From Symsagittifera roscoffensis (lineage: Eukaryota > Xenacoelomorpha > Acoela > Convolutidae), in assembly GCF_963678635.1 (NCBI RefSeq), contig NC_087066.1, positions 65,447,277 through 65,511,276 of the forward strand: DNA of 64,000 nucleotides, given 5' to 3'. Under the pieces are notes generated by a model, which saw only the letters and a program-made list of their open reading frames with translations, made no database searches and was not told the DNA's origin. Numbering within the stretch: position 1 is the stretch's first letter; every line of letters begins with the position of its first letter. This document shows positions 32,001-47,000 of this stretch, piece by piece. Both the position numbers and the translations under genes were made by a program.

Positions 32001-35000
32001 GTGCTATTTGGAATATAAAAGTCTGTGTTAATATCCTTAGCATTGGCTGTACTTAATAGCTGGTTTTTGATCAAAACGAAATGAACACATTTTGTCGCAA
32101 CGACATTTGAGTCGCAGCAATATTTGCGACTTAGGCTGGAAAAAAGAGAGTTCATACTCTAACACAAGCTTTGCTTGTGTAATGAGAGACAGTAAAGCAA
32201 ACAAAGCAGAAGCAAGGCACCCAATTAGAAAATTATTAGCCGAATATTGAGCAGTTAGTCTTATTTTCGTTCGATTTGATGGCAAGCAAGTTGTGAAACA
32301 ATGATCCGTTTACCGCCTAATTTGCTCAATTATTCACCAAAATGCCTTAATTTTGTTTGTTTAGCTCGTTATTAAGTTCAATGTCTCGTTGTCATTCACC
32401 GAACTCTTCAATATAGAACATAAATTCAGTATGAATATCTTACAGCTTCCGGGTCATCTCCATTCACGTGGAATATAGGCGCCCCTGTGACCTTGGCCAC
32501 GTCTGTACAGTAAGGCGAGGACCTCGAGAAGCGAGGGTCGGTTGTGAACCCAATCTGATTGTTCACTACCACGTGGATGGTACCATGGGTAGTGTATGAG
32601 GGCAGTTCATTCATGTGGAATGACTCGAACACCACTCCTTGTCCGGAGAAGGCGGCGTCTCCGTGGATCAGAATGGCCATGCTCTGCCGCCCTAAAACAT
32701 ACGAGCCCAATATAATACATGATTCCAGCAATTTCAGAAGTGCATGCATGCACTAGCCAATTTTGAAAAAGTTACATGACTTGAAAATAAATCCTGCAAC
32801 AGAAGACAAGAAGGCTTAGTTGAGTAAAGATGTTTGACAGTTAAGCATTTCTGCCTGACTGGGTAAAAGTAAACTATAGTTTTTTTCCATGAAAGAATGC
32901 TTGGTCTTCAGCTCAATCAAATGTTTTCAAGTTTGTTTTTATTGGTAGCGCCTACGACTGACAGAAAAGATCGATTAGATGCTGTTAGCACGCGAAAAAA
33001 ATTAAAGAGCCGCCTCGAGCATTTTACCCGAGTGATCTCCATTGTAGTACTGTTCTGCCCTAGTCTTGCCCAGAGCGACTGGGTCCACTGCCTCCAAGTG
33101 AGACGGGTTCGCACACACCATGATCTTCACATTCTTACTGGTCACGTGGTTCAGTCTCTCCTGACACACTCCCAGGTGGTACTTCACGTCCGCCGCTCCC
33201 TCATCCTCTGGGCTGAACAAAAACAACAGTCACAATTAATCACACTTAACAGTTCGAACAGTTATACATTTTAAATGATGCGTTGCCAAACAACTTCCTT
33301 TAGTTTTAATTTTCGTCTCATCTTCACATATTTATCAGGACATTGTAGGTCTAAATTAGTTGCTAGCAAAATGCACATTAAAACTAACTTGTTGCCAAAA
33401 AGGAAAAAGCTGAAGTAACGCGCAGTAATGTATTATCCTTTCATGTGAGCCATATCATGACATGATAATGAAAGGATCACGACGTTCGAAAACAAATTTA
33501 CTGAATAAAAATACTAATCGCTCATTTGAACAAATTAAATAGCACTTCGCTGAGTATTATATAAACATTCACAATGACATAGGCAACAAAAACACTTTGG
33601 AGGTGATGTTTTCGGCGATAATAAGACCATCAGGCATTGGCCTAAGCTAAATTTCAACATAACATCGCACTAATGATTCACTTTCAACGGTGACTGGCCT
33701 TATCGGTTATCAGTGATAACTTTCGTTTACAACTAGTTGAGATAGGTCCGTGTCATGTTGAATGGAACCAAGCACAACGCTTAAATTTACCCAGAGTCAG
33801 GACTAACAACCCTGTAAACATTCAAGTATTTATATTTTATTGGAGAAATATGTTCAAAATAAGGTTCGACTTAGTGTTCGTTTTTGAATTAAAGATCTGA
33901 TAAAAGACGTTCAGAAAACATTGAAATCTTGCACAACTTGAAAAATTTACCAACAACTTAGAGCTCTTTCTTATTATAGCCCTTCCACTAGCCAAAAAAA
34001 ATTATAGCCACGCCACATTTGTACGTTAGTATTATGTAGAACTGAAACCTGCAGGGATGGCTAAAATGGGAAAAACCCAATTTACAACCATTAAACTCTT
34101 AACCTAGGTTCAACAAATAACATGTACATGGATCTTCTTACCTCAAATCGGAGTTGAACTGACTGAGAATTTCGTTGAGGGGTTTGCGTGCAACATTAGC
34201 CAGTACGTTCAGTCTTCCTCTGTGAGGCATGCCAAAAATGAAGGTATCCGCGCCCAGTTCATTCGCCTTATCGATGATTATTTTCAATCCGGGGATCAAC
34301 ACTTCACACCCTTCCAGCCCAAACCTAAACACCTTTGAAGTCAATCAACAATAAAAAAAACATAAAAATCTAAATGAAAACGAAGACGCCAAATTATGAT
34401 TGGAATCACAGAAATCATTAAAATTATTTCACTCATTCGACGCTTCTTGTTTTATCATTGGATAGTACAGAATGAAGAATACTAAAATATACCCGTTGAG
34501 GCAATCTGTATAACTGGCAAAACAGACAAAATTATGCAATGCTCTAGAGATACCAAAAGCCAAACTGTGTCCGGTTTCTTTATGCAACCAGCAGTTTAAA
34601 TCAACTTGAAAATCTTTTGAAAAAGACACGATTTGTTTCACGCGTTGAAGAAACTACTCACAACAGCTGTCTCGACTCTATTTTATTTGCAATAATGCTC
34701 TTTTCAATTGGAATGATTAGTGAAAGGGGATTAAAAAAATTATATTACATGATCTATAAAAATAGATATTACCACTAAATATAGATACGTTTTAGTTTTT
34801 TGAAGATGAAATTCTACCGTTAAAACGGTGAAAAGCTACTTTTTGTCCCCGCAACAAAAAAATATCTGCCTTAACGGAAAATGGCTTTTCATGAATTCAG
34901 CGCTGTTCAACCTTTTCTCAGAAGGGTATCTCTTCGCCAGGAACTCCTCAAATCTCTGCGAGCGAATCAGTCTCTCAATTATCAGTCGTTTGTCAGATTT

Positions 35001-38000
35001 GGAGAATTTCCTCAGGTCTGGGTTTTCAAATCGGTTCCTAAGCCATTCTACTTGCTCTGGATCCCGCAGGTGGACGTACTCGATTCCAATGGTGCCGGTG
35101 TAGACTTCCTTCAATCGGTCTACCAAGTATCCCAACTCATATTCACCACCTAAAGTCAAATCATTTTGATCTCTAACTATTTTTTAAGCACACAATTTCA
35201 GTTTCTGACAAAATAACAACTTCTGAAACTACCAAGATTCAAATGCTAAGGTACGTCATCGATCAAACTAAGTTTACTTGATACGTTTACTTGATCCTAA
35301 ATCAATCGAACGTAGCAACAAAGCAGCAACTCCTGTTTGCAGCAACATAGCCAACAGACAATTGGAAAACGTCAAAAAACAAGGAAATCACAAAAGTGCA
35401 TTTTTTGCACCTTTTTCATTTCGCGAATGTAAGAAAAAGCATTTACCACGTTAAAACTCTCCGAATTACACAAATCTCTTATTGGAGACATTTAAAAAAA
35501 AATAAAACTAACCCAATTGAAGAAAACTGGGCACATTTTTTTCCATTCCAATGTGAATTCGGAAAATTAGAATCCATTGTTACCACTTGATATTAAATCC
35601 AAGATTTGAGCAAAAGATTTTCAATTAAAATAAAGAAAAACATAGCCAACTAACAGTTTGAAAAGAGTAATAAACGCAAGGGAAACAGAACAAAAGACTT
35701 GTTTTTTGAAAAAATTTCTACTCAAGAACTTTTACGGAAAAAATATGCCATAAAGCTCTTTAAATTTCAAGGACAACAGGATCAGTTGGTAAATTTTTAA
35801 TTCCGCTGGGAAATCGGAACATTAAAGTCCATTAACGAAATTAGAAGCCGGTCACGTTTTTCGTGACCGTTACACTTTTCCTGGTGATAGTGGATAATGC
35901 TTTCCTTTTAACAAAGGAAACGAACTGAACTAAGAAAGAAATCAAAAAACTAACCCCGATCACTCAAGATTGAACGTGAACAAATTTTGGACTTTTTCCT
36001 GAAAAAAAAACAACAACAAAAACCAAGACCTACATAAGATCAAAATTGAACGATAACTACAGTTTTCTGGAACAAAAACCAGCACGGCTCATATTCGTGG
36101 TAAATCGTTTCGTATGTCAACACTCAACAACAAGAACAACATCAGCAGCGACAACAGTATGACGACAAGCCATAGAATCAGTCTAAAACAATAGCTGGGC
36201 ATCTTGCTTTTCACAGATAATCACGTTCCAGGTTGCCCTTGTAACAAACGCACACGTTTGCTGCGCAAGTAGCACATACTTTTCCGACCAAACTGATTTA
36301 GAATTTTTTCAATTTTCTAAACTATTTTTAGGTCCAAAAAGCCTTCTGGATAATATTTGGAAAAAAAGGTTAAAAATAGGTGCACTTATACTGGAATAAG
36401 TAGTTGCAAAAGCTAAAAAACCGTTAAAATTGAAAGAAAAATCATTTAATTTGCAAGTCAACCTCTTTTCAGAAATTGTCTAATTCAGATCAATTTTTCT
36501 AGATAACGAGAAAACAGTTTCGATTTTTCTAGAATCTGAATACCGATCAAAAGGGCTTTAATACTTTTTCACACATTTTCACTTTGACCCCTGCCAGCTT
36601 TTTTGGGTTAATTTAAATTGGCTTAAAAATTGACCCTACGGCATATTTACTTTCCACTCTTCGAGAATGGTCTGAACAATAATGATAGGAAAAATAATAA
36701 TAATGATACAGGATTTTCGACCGGGTCTAGGCGCTCGAGAGCTTTGAAAATTAAACGGTTTTGAGCTGATGTCTAGATTATTTCGGTTTATGAAGCAGTT
36801 ACAAGTCAGTTCATTATCTAAGTACACAGATCGGTTTACGTAAATTTTCAGATAGAGAACTTCCAGTGCATCATCCCCTTGAATTTCTTTTAAATTTTTT
36901 TAATCCAACAGTCTCATATCAATTCGGTTTCAGGACATGCTGCTAGTTTGTTGAAGCGCGCCACCAAAAATTGTGTTTGGCTTTCTTTGTTTCAATTTGG
37001 AGATAACGGAGTTATAAGGACATGAAACACATCATGAAAGACAATTCAGTCGTATTTGTTATTCACGTCATTAAATCATGAGCAGATCAAATACATCGTT
37101 ATTAAGCGAGAGCCGTAACACTGATTTTTTTTTGAGTCGCTGAACAGTTGAGAATTATTTGCAATTTTGCAGAAGCTTTCATTAAGTTTGATGTTTCGCC
37201 TACGCCAAATGATAACTTCTGGATGAAAAATCAAGCCACGTTCTGCCTTGTCAAAAGCTTTCTCACGATCCATGTATGCTGCTAAGAAGTGATTAGCCTT
37301 TTCATCCTCAACCAGGTTGAAGGTTTTGTCAAAATATTCCAATAACTTAGCTGTGGTAGAACTTTTTGGGTCAAAACCCCTATTGGCTTGAATAAGGTTG
37401 TCTTAACATTTCAGCTGACAATCAGTCAAATACGAGTCTTTCGAGCTTTTTGGAAACTAAGCAGAGGAGATTTATTGGTTCGTAACTCATTGATTGTCTT
37501 CGCTCTCGTATATTGCCCAAATTGCAGTTAACTCTTCTTGCAGATTTCAGAAGAAAATAAGTAATTGTATTGAAGAGAGATGCAGAGACATTTTGAGACT
37601 ATTTTCTAGCATTGTTATTACGGTTTCCTAAATTTTGGTTTACGAGTTCAAAATGTTGTGATGGCTTCTTCCGAGACATCAAGGCTTTCGATGACGCTAT
37701 TACTGTACTGTTGAGTTTAACTACACTTGCCTTTTTCAGGTTATATCGAACACGCGTAGGAAACCATCGTATAACAATTTTGCTTGATCGTCTCAGCCTC
37801 AAACATCAGCCTCATAGCTTCGCTATTCTTTTCAGTCAATTTTCATTTTCTTGATTCGGTCGTCGGAAAATCACCGGTGATTATCTACATCGTTTCATTA
37901 GTATAATTAAAACATAGCTAATCGAAGATTGGAAAAGAGTAATGAACGCAAGTAAGCATAAAAAACATTGACTTCGCTCAAAAAATCTCAACTTTCGAAA

Positions 38001-41000
38001 TTCAGAGAAAAAAAAACCAACTGACAGTTGGAAAAAAGTAATCAACGCAAGGAAACTGAACAAAAAATCGACTGGTTTTTCAAAAAAACTTCCATTTTTG
38101 AATTTCGAAGAAAAAATAGATGACCTTAAAGCTCTTTGAATTAGTAGAAGAATGATGAACACTTTTTTGTAAAATCTAACCCAATTTGAGAAAACTGGAT
38201 CAAGAAATGAAACTTTTATTTCGCTGGGAAATATGATAATTAAATTCAAATTTCGAAACTTTAAGTCGATCACGTTTTATGTGACTTTTACACTTTTGCT
38301 GTTCGATATTGGAGTTTGCCCTCCTTTAATAAATTATAAGAGTACAAAATATTAGAGTAAAAAAAGAGATAATAATCGTCTACACAGAGGCGAAGCTGCG
38401 CTTCGCAAACATTTGTGTGAACACGACCAAAAAGCGGTTCTATCACGTGAAATACGAAATAGTAGAAATAAGCCTCGAGTTAGCAAAAACATGGCTACGA
38501 ATAATCAAAATGAATCGCAAAGCATAATGCTATATTATGTATAAATTACGCATTTCAAAAAAAAAATGCGATATATTGAGCTAGAAATTTTCTGAAATCG
38601 AGTTCTCATTATTAATATGTTGTTTGAAACAAATCACTTTTTTCGTTTGATTTGTTTGCACCAATTGTGTTAACTTATAACTATTGGAATCTCATAGCGC
38701 ATGCTATCAAAAAGCTGTCAAAGTGCCCTAAAAGGAAGTTTGTACTAATACACTTTGCTTCGCAAGTGTAATGATCGCTAGGATATAGAAAAAACTGACT
38801 TTTTTTAAAAAAAAAACTTGAACTTTCGAATTTCAAAGAAAAAAATAAGGTCTTGAAGCTCTCTGAATTTCTAGAGCAATTTATGATTGACACTTTTTCG
38901 ATAAAACTAACCCAATTTGAAAAAACTGTATCAATAATTTGAAAAAAAAACTTCACTGGAAAATTCGATAATTAAAATCTACTATCGAAACTAGAAATCG
39001 ATCACGTTTTTCGTGCCTTTACACTTCTGCTTTTCGATAGTGGAGTTTGCCTTTTCCAGAAATGAGCTGAAAACAGAAACATTTTTTATTCAACTGGGAG
39101 ATGTGAAAAATTAAATTCACTTTCAAAATTAGAAATCGATCCGTGACCTTTGTACTTGATTGTGGAGCTTGCCTTCCTCTTATCAAAGCAAATGTACTGA
39201 AATCAAAAAGAAACCAAAAATCAAGCAGCGAAAAACCAAACCTTTAAGGACAATTTTAAGTGTCACTTTTCATTTTCTTGATTCGGTCGTCGGAAAATCA
39301 CCGGTGATTATCTACATCGTTTCATTAGTATAATTAAAACATAGCTAATCGAAGATTGGAAAAGAGTAATGAACGCAAGTAAGCATAAAAAAACATTGAC
39401 TTCGCTCAAAAAATCTCAACTTTCCAAATTCAGAGAAAAACATAGCCAACTGACAGTTGGAAAAAAGTAATCAACGCAAGGAAACTGAACAAAAAATCGA
39501 CTGGTTTTTCAAAAAAACTTCCATTTTTGAATTTCGAAGAAAAAATAGATGACCTTAAAGCTCTTTGAATTAGTAGAAGAATGATGAACACTTTTTTGTA
39601 AAATCTAACCCAATTTGAGAAAACTGGATCAAGAAATGAAACTTTTATTTCGCTGGGAAATATGATAATTAAATTCCAATTTCGAAACTAGAAGTCGATC
39701 ACGTTTTATGTGACTTTTACACTTTTGCTGTTCGATATTGGAGTTTGCCCTCCTTTAATAAATTATAAGAGTACAAAATATTAGAGTAAAAAAAGAGATA
39801 CTAATCGTCTACACAGAGGCGAGGCTGCGCTTCGCAAACATTTGTGTGAACACGACCAAAAAGCGGTTCTATCACGTGAAATACGAAATAGTAGAAATAA
39901 GCCTCGAGTTAGCAAAAACATGGCTACGAATAATCAAAATGAATCGCAAAGCATAATGCTATATTATGTATAAATTACGCATTTCAAAAAAAAAATGCGA
40001 TATATTGAGCTAGAAATTTTCTGAAATCGAGTTCTCATTATTAATATGTTGTTTGAAACTAATCACTTTTTTCGTTTGATTTGTTTGCACCAATTGTGTT
40101 AACTTATTACTATTGGAATCTCATAGCGCAAGCTATCAAAAAGCTGTCAAAGTGCCCTAAAAGGAAGTTTGTACTAATACACTTTGCTTCGCAAGTGTAA
40201 TGATCGCTAGAATATAGAAAAAACTGACTTTTTTTAAAAAAAACTTGAACTTTCGAATTTCCAAGAAAAAAATAAGGTTGAAGCTCTCTGAATTTCTAGA
40301 GCAATTTATGATTGACACTTTTTCGATAAAACTAACCCAATTTGAAAAAACTGTATCAATAATTTGAAAAAAAACTTCACTGGAAAATTCGATAATTAAA
40401 ATCTACTATCGAAACTAGAAATCAATCACGTTTTTCGTGCCTTTACACTTCTGCTTTTCGATAGTGGAGTTTGCCTTTTCCAGAAATGAGCTGAAAAAAA
40501 GAAACATTTTTTATTCAACTGGGAGATGTGAAAAATTAAATTCACTTTCAAAATTAGAAATCGATCCGTGACCTTTGTACTTGATTGTGGAGCTTGCCTT
40601 CCTCTTAACAAAGCAAATGTACTGAAATCGAAAAGAAACCAAAAATCAAGCAGCGAAAAACCAAACCTTTAAGGACAATTTTAAGTGTCACTTTTCATTT
40701 TCTTGATTCGGTCGTCGGAAAATCACCGGTGATTATCTACATCGTTTCATTAGTATAATTAAAACATAGCTAATCGAAGATTGGAAAAGAGCAATGAACG
40801 CAAGTAAGCATAAAAAACATTGACTTCGCTCAAAAAATCTCAACTTTCGAAATTCAGAGAAAAAAAAACCAACTGACAGTTGGAAAAAAGTAATCAACGC
40901 AAGGAAACTGAACAAAAAATCGACTGGTTTTTCAAAAAAACTTCCATTTTTGAATTTCGAAGAAAAAATAGATGACCTTAAAGCTCTTTGAATTAGTAGA

Positions 41001-44000
41001 AGAATGATGAACACTTTTTTGTAAAATCTAACCCAATTTGAGAAACCTGGATCAAGAAATGAAACTTTTATTTCGCTGGGAAATATGATAATTAAATTCC
41101 AATTTCGAAACTAGAAGTCGATCACGTTTTATGTGACTTTTACACTTTTGCTGTTCGATATTGGAGTTTGCCCTCCTTTAATAAATTATAAGAGTACAAA
41201 ATATTAGAGTAAAAAAAGAGATACTAATCGTCTACACAGAGGCGAAGCTGCGCTTCGCAAACATTTGTGTGAACACGACCAAAAAGCGGTTCTATCACGT
41301 GAAATACGAAATAGTAGAAATAAGCCTCGAGTTAGCAAAAACATGGCTACGAATAATCAAAATGAATCGCAAAGCATAATGCTATATTATGTATAAATTA
41401 CGCATTTCAAAAAAAAATGCGATATATTGAGCTAGAAATTTTCTGAAATCGAGTTCTCATTATTAATATGTTGTTTGAAACAAATCACTTTTTTCGTTTG
41501 ATTTGTTTGCACCAATTGTGTTAACTTATTACTATTGGAATCTCATAGCGCAAGCTATCAAAAAGCTGTCAAAGTGCCCTAAAAGGAAGTTTGTACTAAT
41601 ACACTTTGCTTCGCAAGTGTAATGATCGCTAGAATATAGAAAAAACTGACTTTTTTTAAAAAAAACTTGAACTTTCGAATTTCAAAGAAAAAAATAAGGT
41701 CTTGAAGCTCTCTGAATTTCTAGAGCAATTTATGATTGACACTTTTTCGATAAAACTAACCCAATTTGAAAAAACTATCAATAATTTGAAAAAAAAACTT
41801 CACTGGAAAATTCGATAATTAAAATCTACTATCGAAACTAGAAATCAATCACGTTTTTCGTGCCTTTACACTTCTGCTTTTCGATAGTGGAGTTTGCCTT
41901 TTCCAGAAATGAGCTGAAAAAAAGAAACATTTTTTATTCAACTGGGAGATGTGAAAAATTAAATTCACTTTCAAAATTAGAAATCGATCCGTGACCTTTG
42001 TACTTGATTGTGGAGCTTGCCTTCCTCTTAACAAAGCAAATGTACTGAAATCGAAAAGAAACCAAAAATCAAGCAGCGAAAAACCAAACCTTTAAGGACA
42101 ATTTTAAGTGTCACTTTTCATTTTCTTGATTCGGTCGTCGGAAAATCACCGGTGATTATCTACATCGTTTCATTAGTATAATTAAAACATAGCTAATCGA
42201 AGATTGGAAAAGAGCAATGAACGCAAGTAAGCATAAAAAAACATTGACTTCGCTCAAAAAATCTCAACTTTCGAAATTCAGAGAAAAAAAAAACTGACAG
42301 TTGGAAAAAAGTAATCAACGCAAGGAAACTGAACAAAAAATCGACTGGTTTTTCAAAAAAACTTCAATTTTTGAATTTCGAAGAAACAATAGATGACCTT
42401 AAAGCTCTTTGAATTAGTAGAAGAATGATGAACACTTTTTTGTAAAATCTAACCCAATTTGAGAAAACTGGATCAAGAAATGAAACTTTTATTTCGCTGG
42501 GAAATATGATAATTAAATTCCAATTTCGAAACTAGAAGTCGATCACGTTTTATGTGACTTTTACACTTTTGCTGTTCGATATTGGATTTTGCCCTCCTTA
42601 ATAAATTATAAGAGTACAAAATATTAGAGTAAAAAAAGAGATAATAATCGTCTACACAGAGGCGAAGCTGCGCTTCGCAAACATTTGTGTGAACACGACC
42701 AAAAAGCGGTTCTATCACGTGAAATACGAAATAGTAGAAATAAGCTTCGAATTAGCAAAAACATGGCTACGTGTAGGATTCGAATATCCGACCTAATGCA
42801 ATCAAGAGACTTTGAGTCTCACGCTTAACAACCGACAAAAACTAGTCACGAATAAAACAGCTACATATGCTAATAAATTGCCAATGTCATTCAGCAAAAG
42901 TGGCTGTAATTACAAACAGACTCAATTTTGTAAGTAATAATTTGGAATATAACAAACTGAAGGCATCCTCATTAACTTTGCATGTAATAAATCGCAAAGC
43001 ATAATGCTATATTACGTATAAATTACGCATTTCAAAAAAAACTGCGATATATTGAGCTAGAAATTTTCTGAAATCGAGTTCTCATTATTAATATGTTGTT
43101 TGAAACAAATCACTTTTTTCGTTTGATTTGTTTGCACCAATTGTGTTAACTTATACCTATTGGAATCTCATAGCGCATGCTATCAAAAAGCTGTCAAAGT
43201 GCCCTAAAAGGAAGTTTGTACTAATACACTTTGCTTCGCAAGTGTAATGATCGCTAGGATATAGAAAAAACTGACTTTTTTAAAAAAAAAAACTTGAACT
43301 TTCGAATTTCAAAGAAAATAAGGTCTTGAAGCTCACTGAATTTCTAGAGAAATTTATGATTGACACTTTTTCGATAAAACTAACCCAATTTGAAAAAACT
43401 ATCAATAATTTGAAAAAAAAACTTCACTGGAAAATTCGATACTTAAAATCCACTATCGAAACTAGAAATCGATCACGTTTTTCGTGCCTTTACACTTCTG
43501 CTTTTCGATAGTGGAGTTTGCCTTTTCCAGAAATGAGCTGAAAAAAGAAACATTTTTTATTCAACTGGGAGATGTGAAAAATAAAATTCACTTTCAAAAT
43601 TAGAAATCGATCCGTGACCTTTGTACTTGATTGTGGAGCTTGCCTTCCTCTTAACAAAGCAAATGTACTGAAATCGAAAAGAAACCAAAAATCAAGCAGC
43701 GAAAAACCAAACCTTTAAGGACAATTTTAAGTGTCACTTTTCATTTTCTTGATTCGGTCGTCGGAAAATCACCGGTGATTATCTACATCGTTTCATTAGT
43801 ATAATTAAAACATAGCTAATCGAAGATTGGAAAAGAGCAATGAACGCAAGTAAGCATAAAAAAACATTGACTTCGCTCAAAAAATCTCAACTTTCGAAAT
43901 TCAGAGAAAAAAAAACCAACTGACAGTTGGAAAAAAGTAATCAACGCAAGGAAACTGAACAAAAAATCGACTGGTTTTTCAAAAAAACTTCCATTTTTGA

Positions 44001-47000
44001 ATTTCGAAGAAAAAATAGATGACCTTAAAGCTCTTTGAATTAGTAGAAGAATGATGAACACTTTTTTGTAAAATCTAACCCAATTTGAGAAAACTGGATC
44101 AAGAAATGAAACTTTTATTTCGCTGGGAAATATGATAATTAAATTCAAATTTCGAAACTAGAAGTCGATCACGTTTTATGTGACTTTTACACTTTTGCTG
44201 TTCGATATTGGAGTTTGCCCTCCTTTAATAAATTATAAGAGTACAAAATATTAGAGTAAAAAAAGAGATAATAATCGTCTACACAGAGGCGAAGCTGCGC
44301 TTCGCAAACATTTGTGTGAACACGACCAAAAAGCGGTTCTATCACGTGAAATACGAAATAGTAGAAATAAGCTTCGAATTAGCAAAAACATGGCTACGTG
44401 TAGGATTCGAATATCCGACCTAATGCAATCAAGAGACTTTGAGTCTCACGCTTAACAACCGACAAAAACTAGTCACGAATAAAACAGCTACATATGCTAA
44501 TAAATTGCCAATGTCATTCAGCAAAAGTGGCTGTAATTACAAACAGACTCAATTTTGTAAGTAATAATTTGGAATATAACAAACTGAAGGCATCCTCATT
44601 AACTTTGCATGTAATAAATCGCAAAGCATAATGCTATATTATGTATAAATTACGCATTTCAAAAAAAACTGCGATATATTGAGCTAGAAATTTTCTGAAA
44701 TCGAGTTCTCATTATTAATATGTTGTTTGAAACAAATCACTTTTTTCGTTTGATTTGTTTGCACCAATTGTGTTAACTTATACCTATTGGAATCTCATAG
44801 CGCATGCTATCAAAAAGCTGTCAAAGTGCCCTAAAAGGAAGTTTGTACTAATACACTTTGCTTCGCAAGTGTAATGATCGCTAGGATATAGAAAAAACTG
44901 ACTTTTTTTTAAAAAAAAAACTTGAACTTTCGAATTTCAAAGAAAATAAGGTCTTGAAGCTCACTGAATTTCTAGAGAAATTTATGATTGACACTTTTTC
45001 GATAAAACTAACCCAATTTGAAAAAACTATCAATAATTTGAAAAAAAAACTTCACTGGAAAATTCGATACTTAAAATCCACTATCGATAGTGGAGTTTGC
45101 CTTTTCCAGAAATGAGCTGAAAAAAGAAACATTTTTTATTCAACTGGGAGATGTGAAAAATAAAATTCACTTTCAAAATTAGAAATCGATCCGTGACCTT
45201 TGTACTTGATTGTGGAGCTTGCCTTCCTCTTAACAAAGCAAATGTACTGAAATCGAAAAGAAACCAAAAATCAAGCAGCGAAAAACCAAACCTTTAAGGA
45301 CATTTTTAAGTGTCACTTTTCATTTTGAGAAAACTGGATCAAGAAATGAAACTTTTATTTCGCTGGGAAATATGATAATTAAATTCCACTTTCGAAACTA
45401 GAAGTCGATCACGTTTTATGTGACTTTTACACTTTTGCTGTTCGATATTGGAGTTTGCCCTCCTTTTAAAAATGGAAATGCATGCACTGAAATTAAAAAG
45501 AAATCACAAGTCAAATCGCAAAAAAATTTAAAAAAAATTGAGCGTGAACGAAATTTAAAACTTTAATATTATTATTACACAGAGAGAGAAAGCGGAGCTT
45601 GGCACCACTTGCGATACAACACAAACATTTAAAAAAAAGTTGGTTCCCTAGTTTTTTTTCAACACTTGAATTTTTTTCGACTTACATTTTTTCTGCTTGT
45701 GTTGTATCGCAAAAATTAAATGTTGAAAAAACTAGGTGAACCTAAAAACTCGCATGTCTAGATTAAAAACAACTAGGGGCCCATCTAAAGCTGGAGGTAT
45801 GTCTTTGACATTGAATGAATTTGCTATACTAATGCGGTACGAAAAATGTGATTTCAAAAATTGGACTTTGCCCAAACCAAAACCTTAGTTGTTTCTCTAT
45901 AAAAATAAATTATAAGAGTACAAAATATTAGAGTAAAAAAAAGAGACTAATCGTCTACACAGGGGCGAAGCTGCGCTTCGCAAACATTTGTGTGAACACG
46001 ACCAAAAAGCGGTTCTATCACGTGAAATACGAAATAGTAGAAATAAGCCTCGAATTAGCAAAAACATGGCTACGTGTAGGATTCGAATATCCGACCTAAT
46101 ACAATCAAGAGACTTTGAGTCTCACGCTTAACAACCGACAAAAACTAGTCACGAATAAAACAGCTACATATGCTAATAAATTGCCAATGTCATTCAGCAA
46201 AAGTGGCACCAATTAAAAACAGACTCAATTTTGTAAGTAATAATTTGGAATATAACAAACTGAAGGCATCCTCATTAACTTTGCATGTAATAAATCGCAA
46301 AGCATAATGCTATATTATGTATAAATTACGCATTTCAAAAAAAACTGCGATATATTGAGCTAGAAATTTTCTGAAATCGAGTTCTCATTATTAATATGTT
46401 GTTTGAAACAAATCACTTTTTTCGTTTGATTTGTTTGCACCAATTGTGTTAACTTATACCTATTGGAATCTCATAGCGCATGCTATCAAAAAGCTGTCAA
46501 AGTGCCCTAAAAGGAAGTTTGTACTAATACACTTTGCTTCGCAAGTGTAATGATCGCTAGGATATAGAAAAAACTGACTTTTTTAAAAAAAAAACTTGAA
46601 CTTTCGAATTTCAAAGAAAATAAGGTCTTGAAGCTCTCTGAATTTCTAGAGAAATTTATGATTGACACTTTTTCTATAAAACTAACCAGATTTGAAAAAA
46701 CTATCAATAATTTGAAAAAAAAACTTCACTGGAAAATTCGACAATTAAAATCCACTATCGAAACTAGAAATCGATCACGTTTTTCGTGCCTTTACACTTC
46801 TGCTTTTCGATAGTGGAGTTTGCCTTTTCCAGAAATGAGCTAAAAAAAGAAAGATTTTCTATTCAACTGGGAGATGTGAAAAATTAAATTCACTTTCAAA
46901 ATTAGAAATCGATCCGTGACCTTTGTACTTGATTGTGGAGCTTGCCTTCCTCTTAACAAAGCAAATGTACTGAAATCGAAAAGAAACCAAAAATCAAGCA

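Noticed and set aside
37881-46813. Open frames recurring about every 1.42 kb (e.g. about 110-130 codons on the minus strand)
   Set aside because: They are shadows of the tandem repeat. They drift by frameshift between units and contain only low-complexity hydrophobic sequence.
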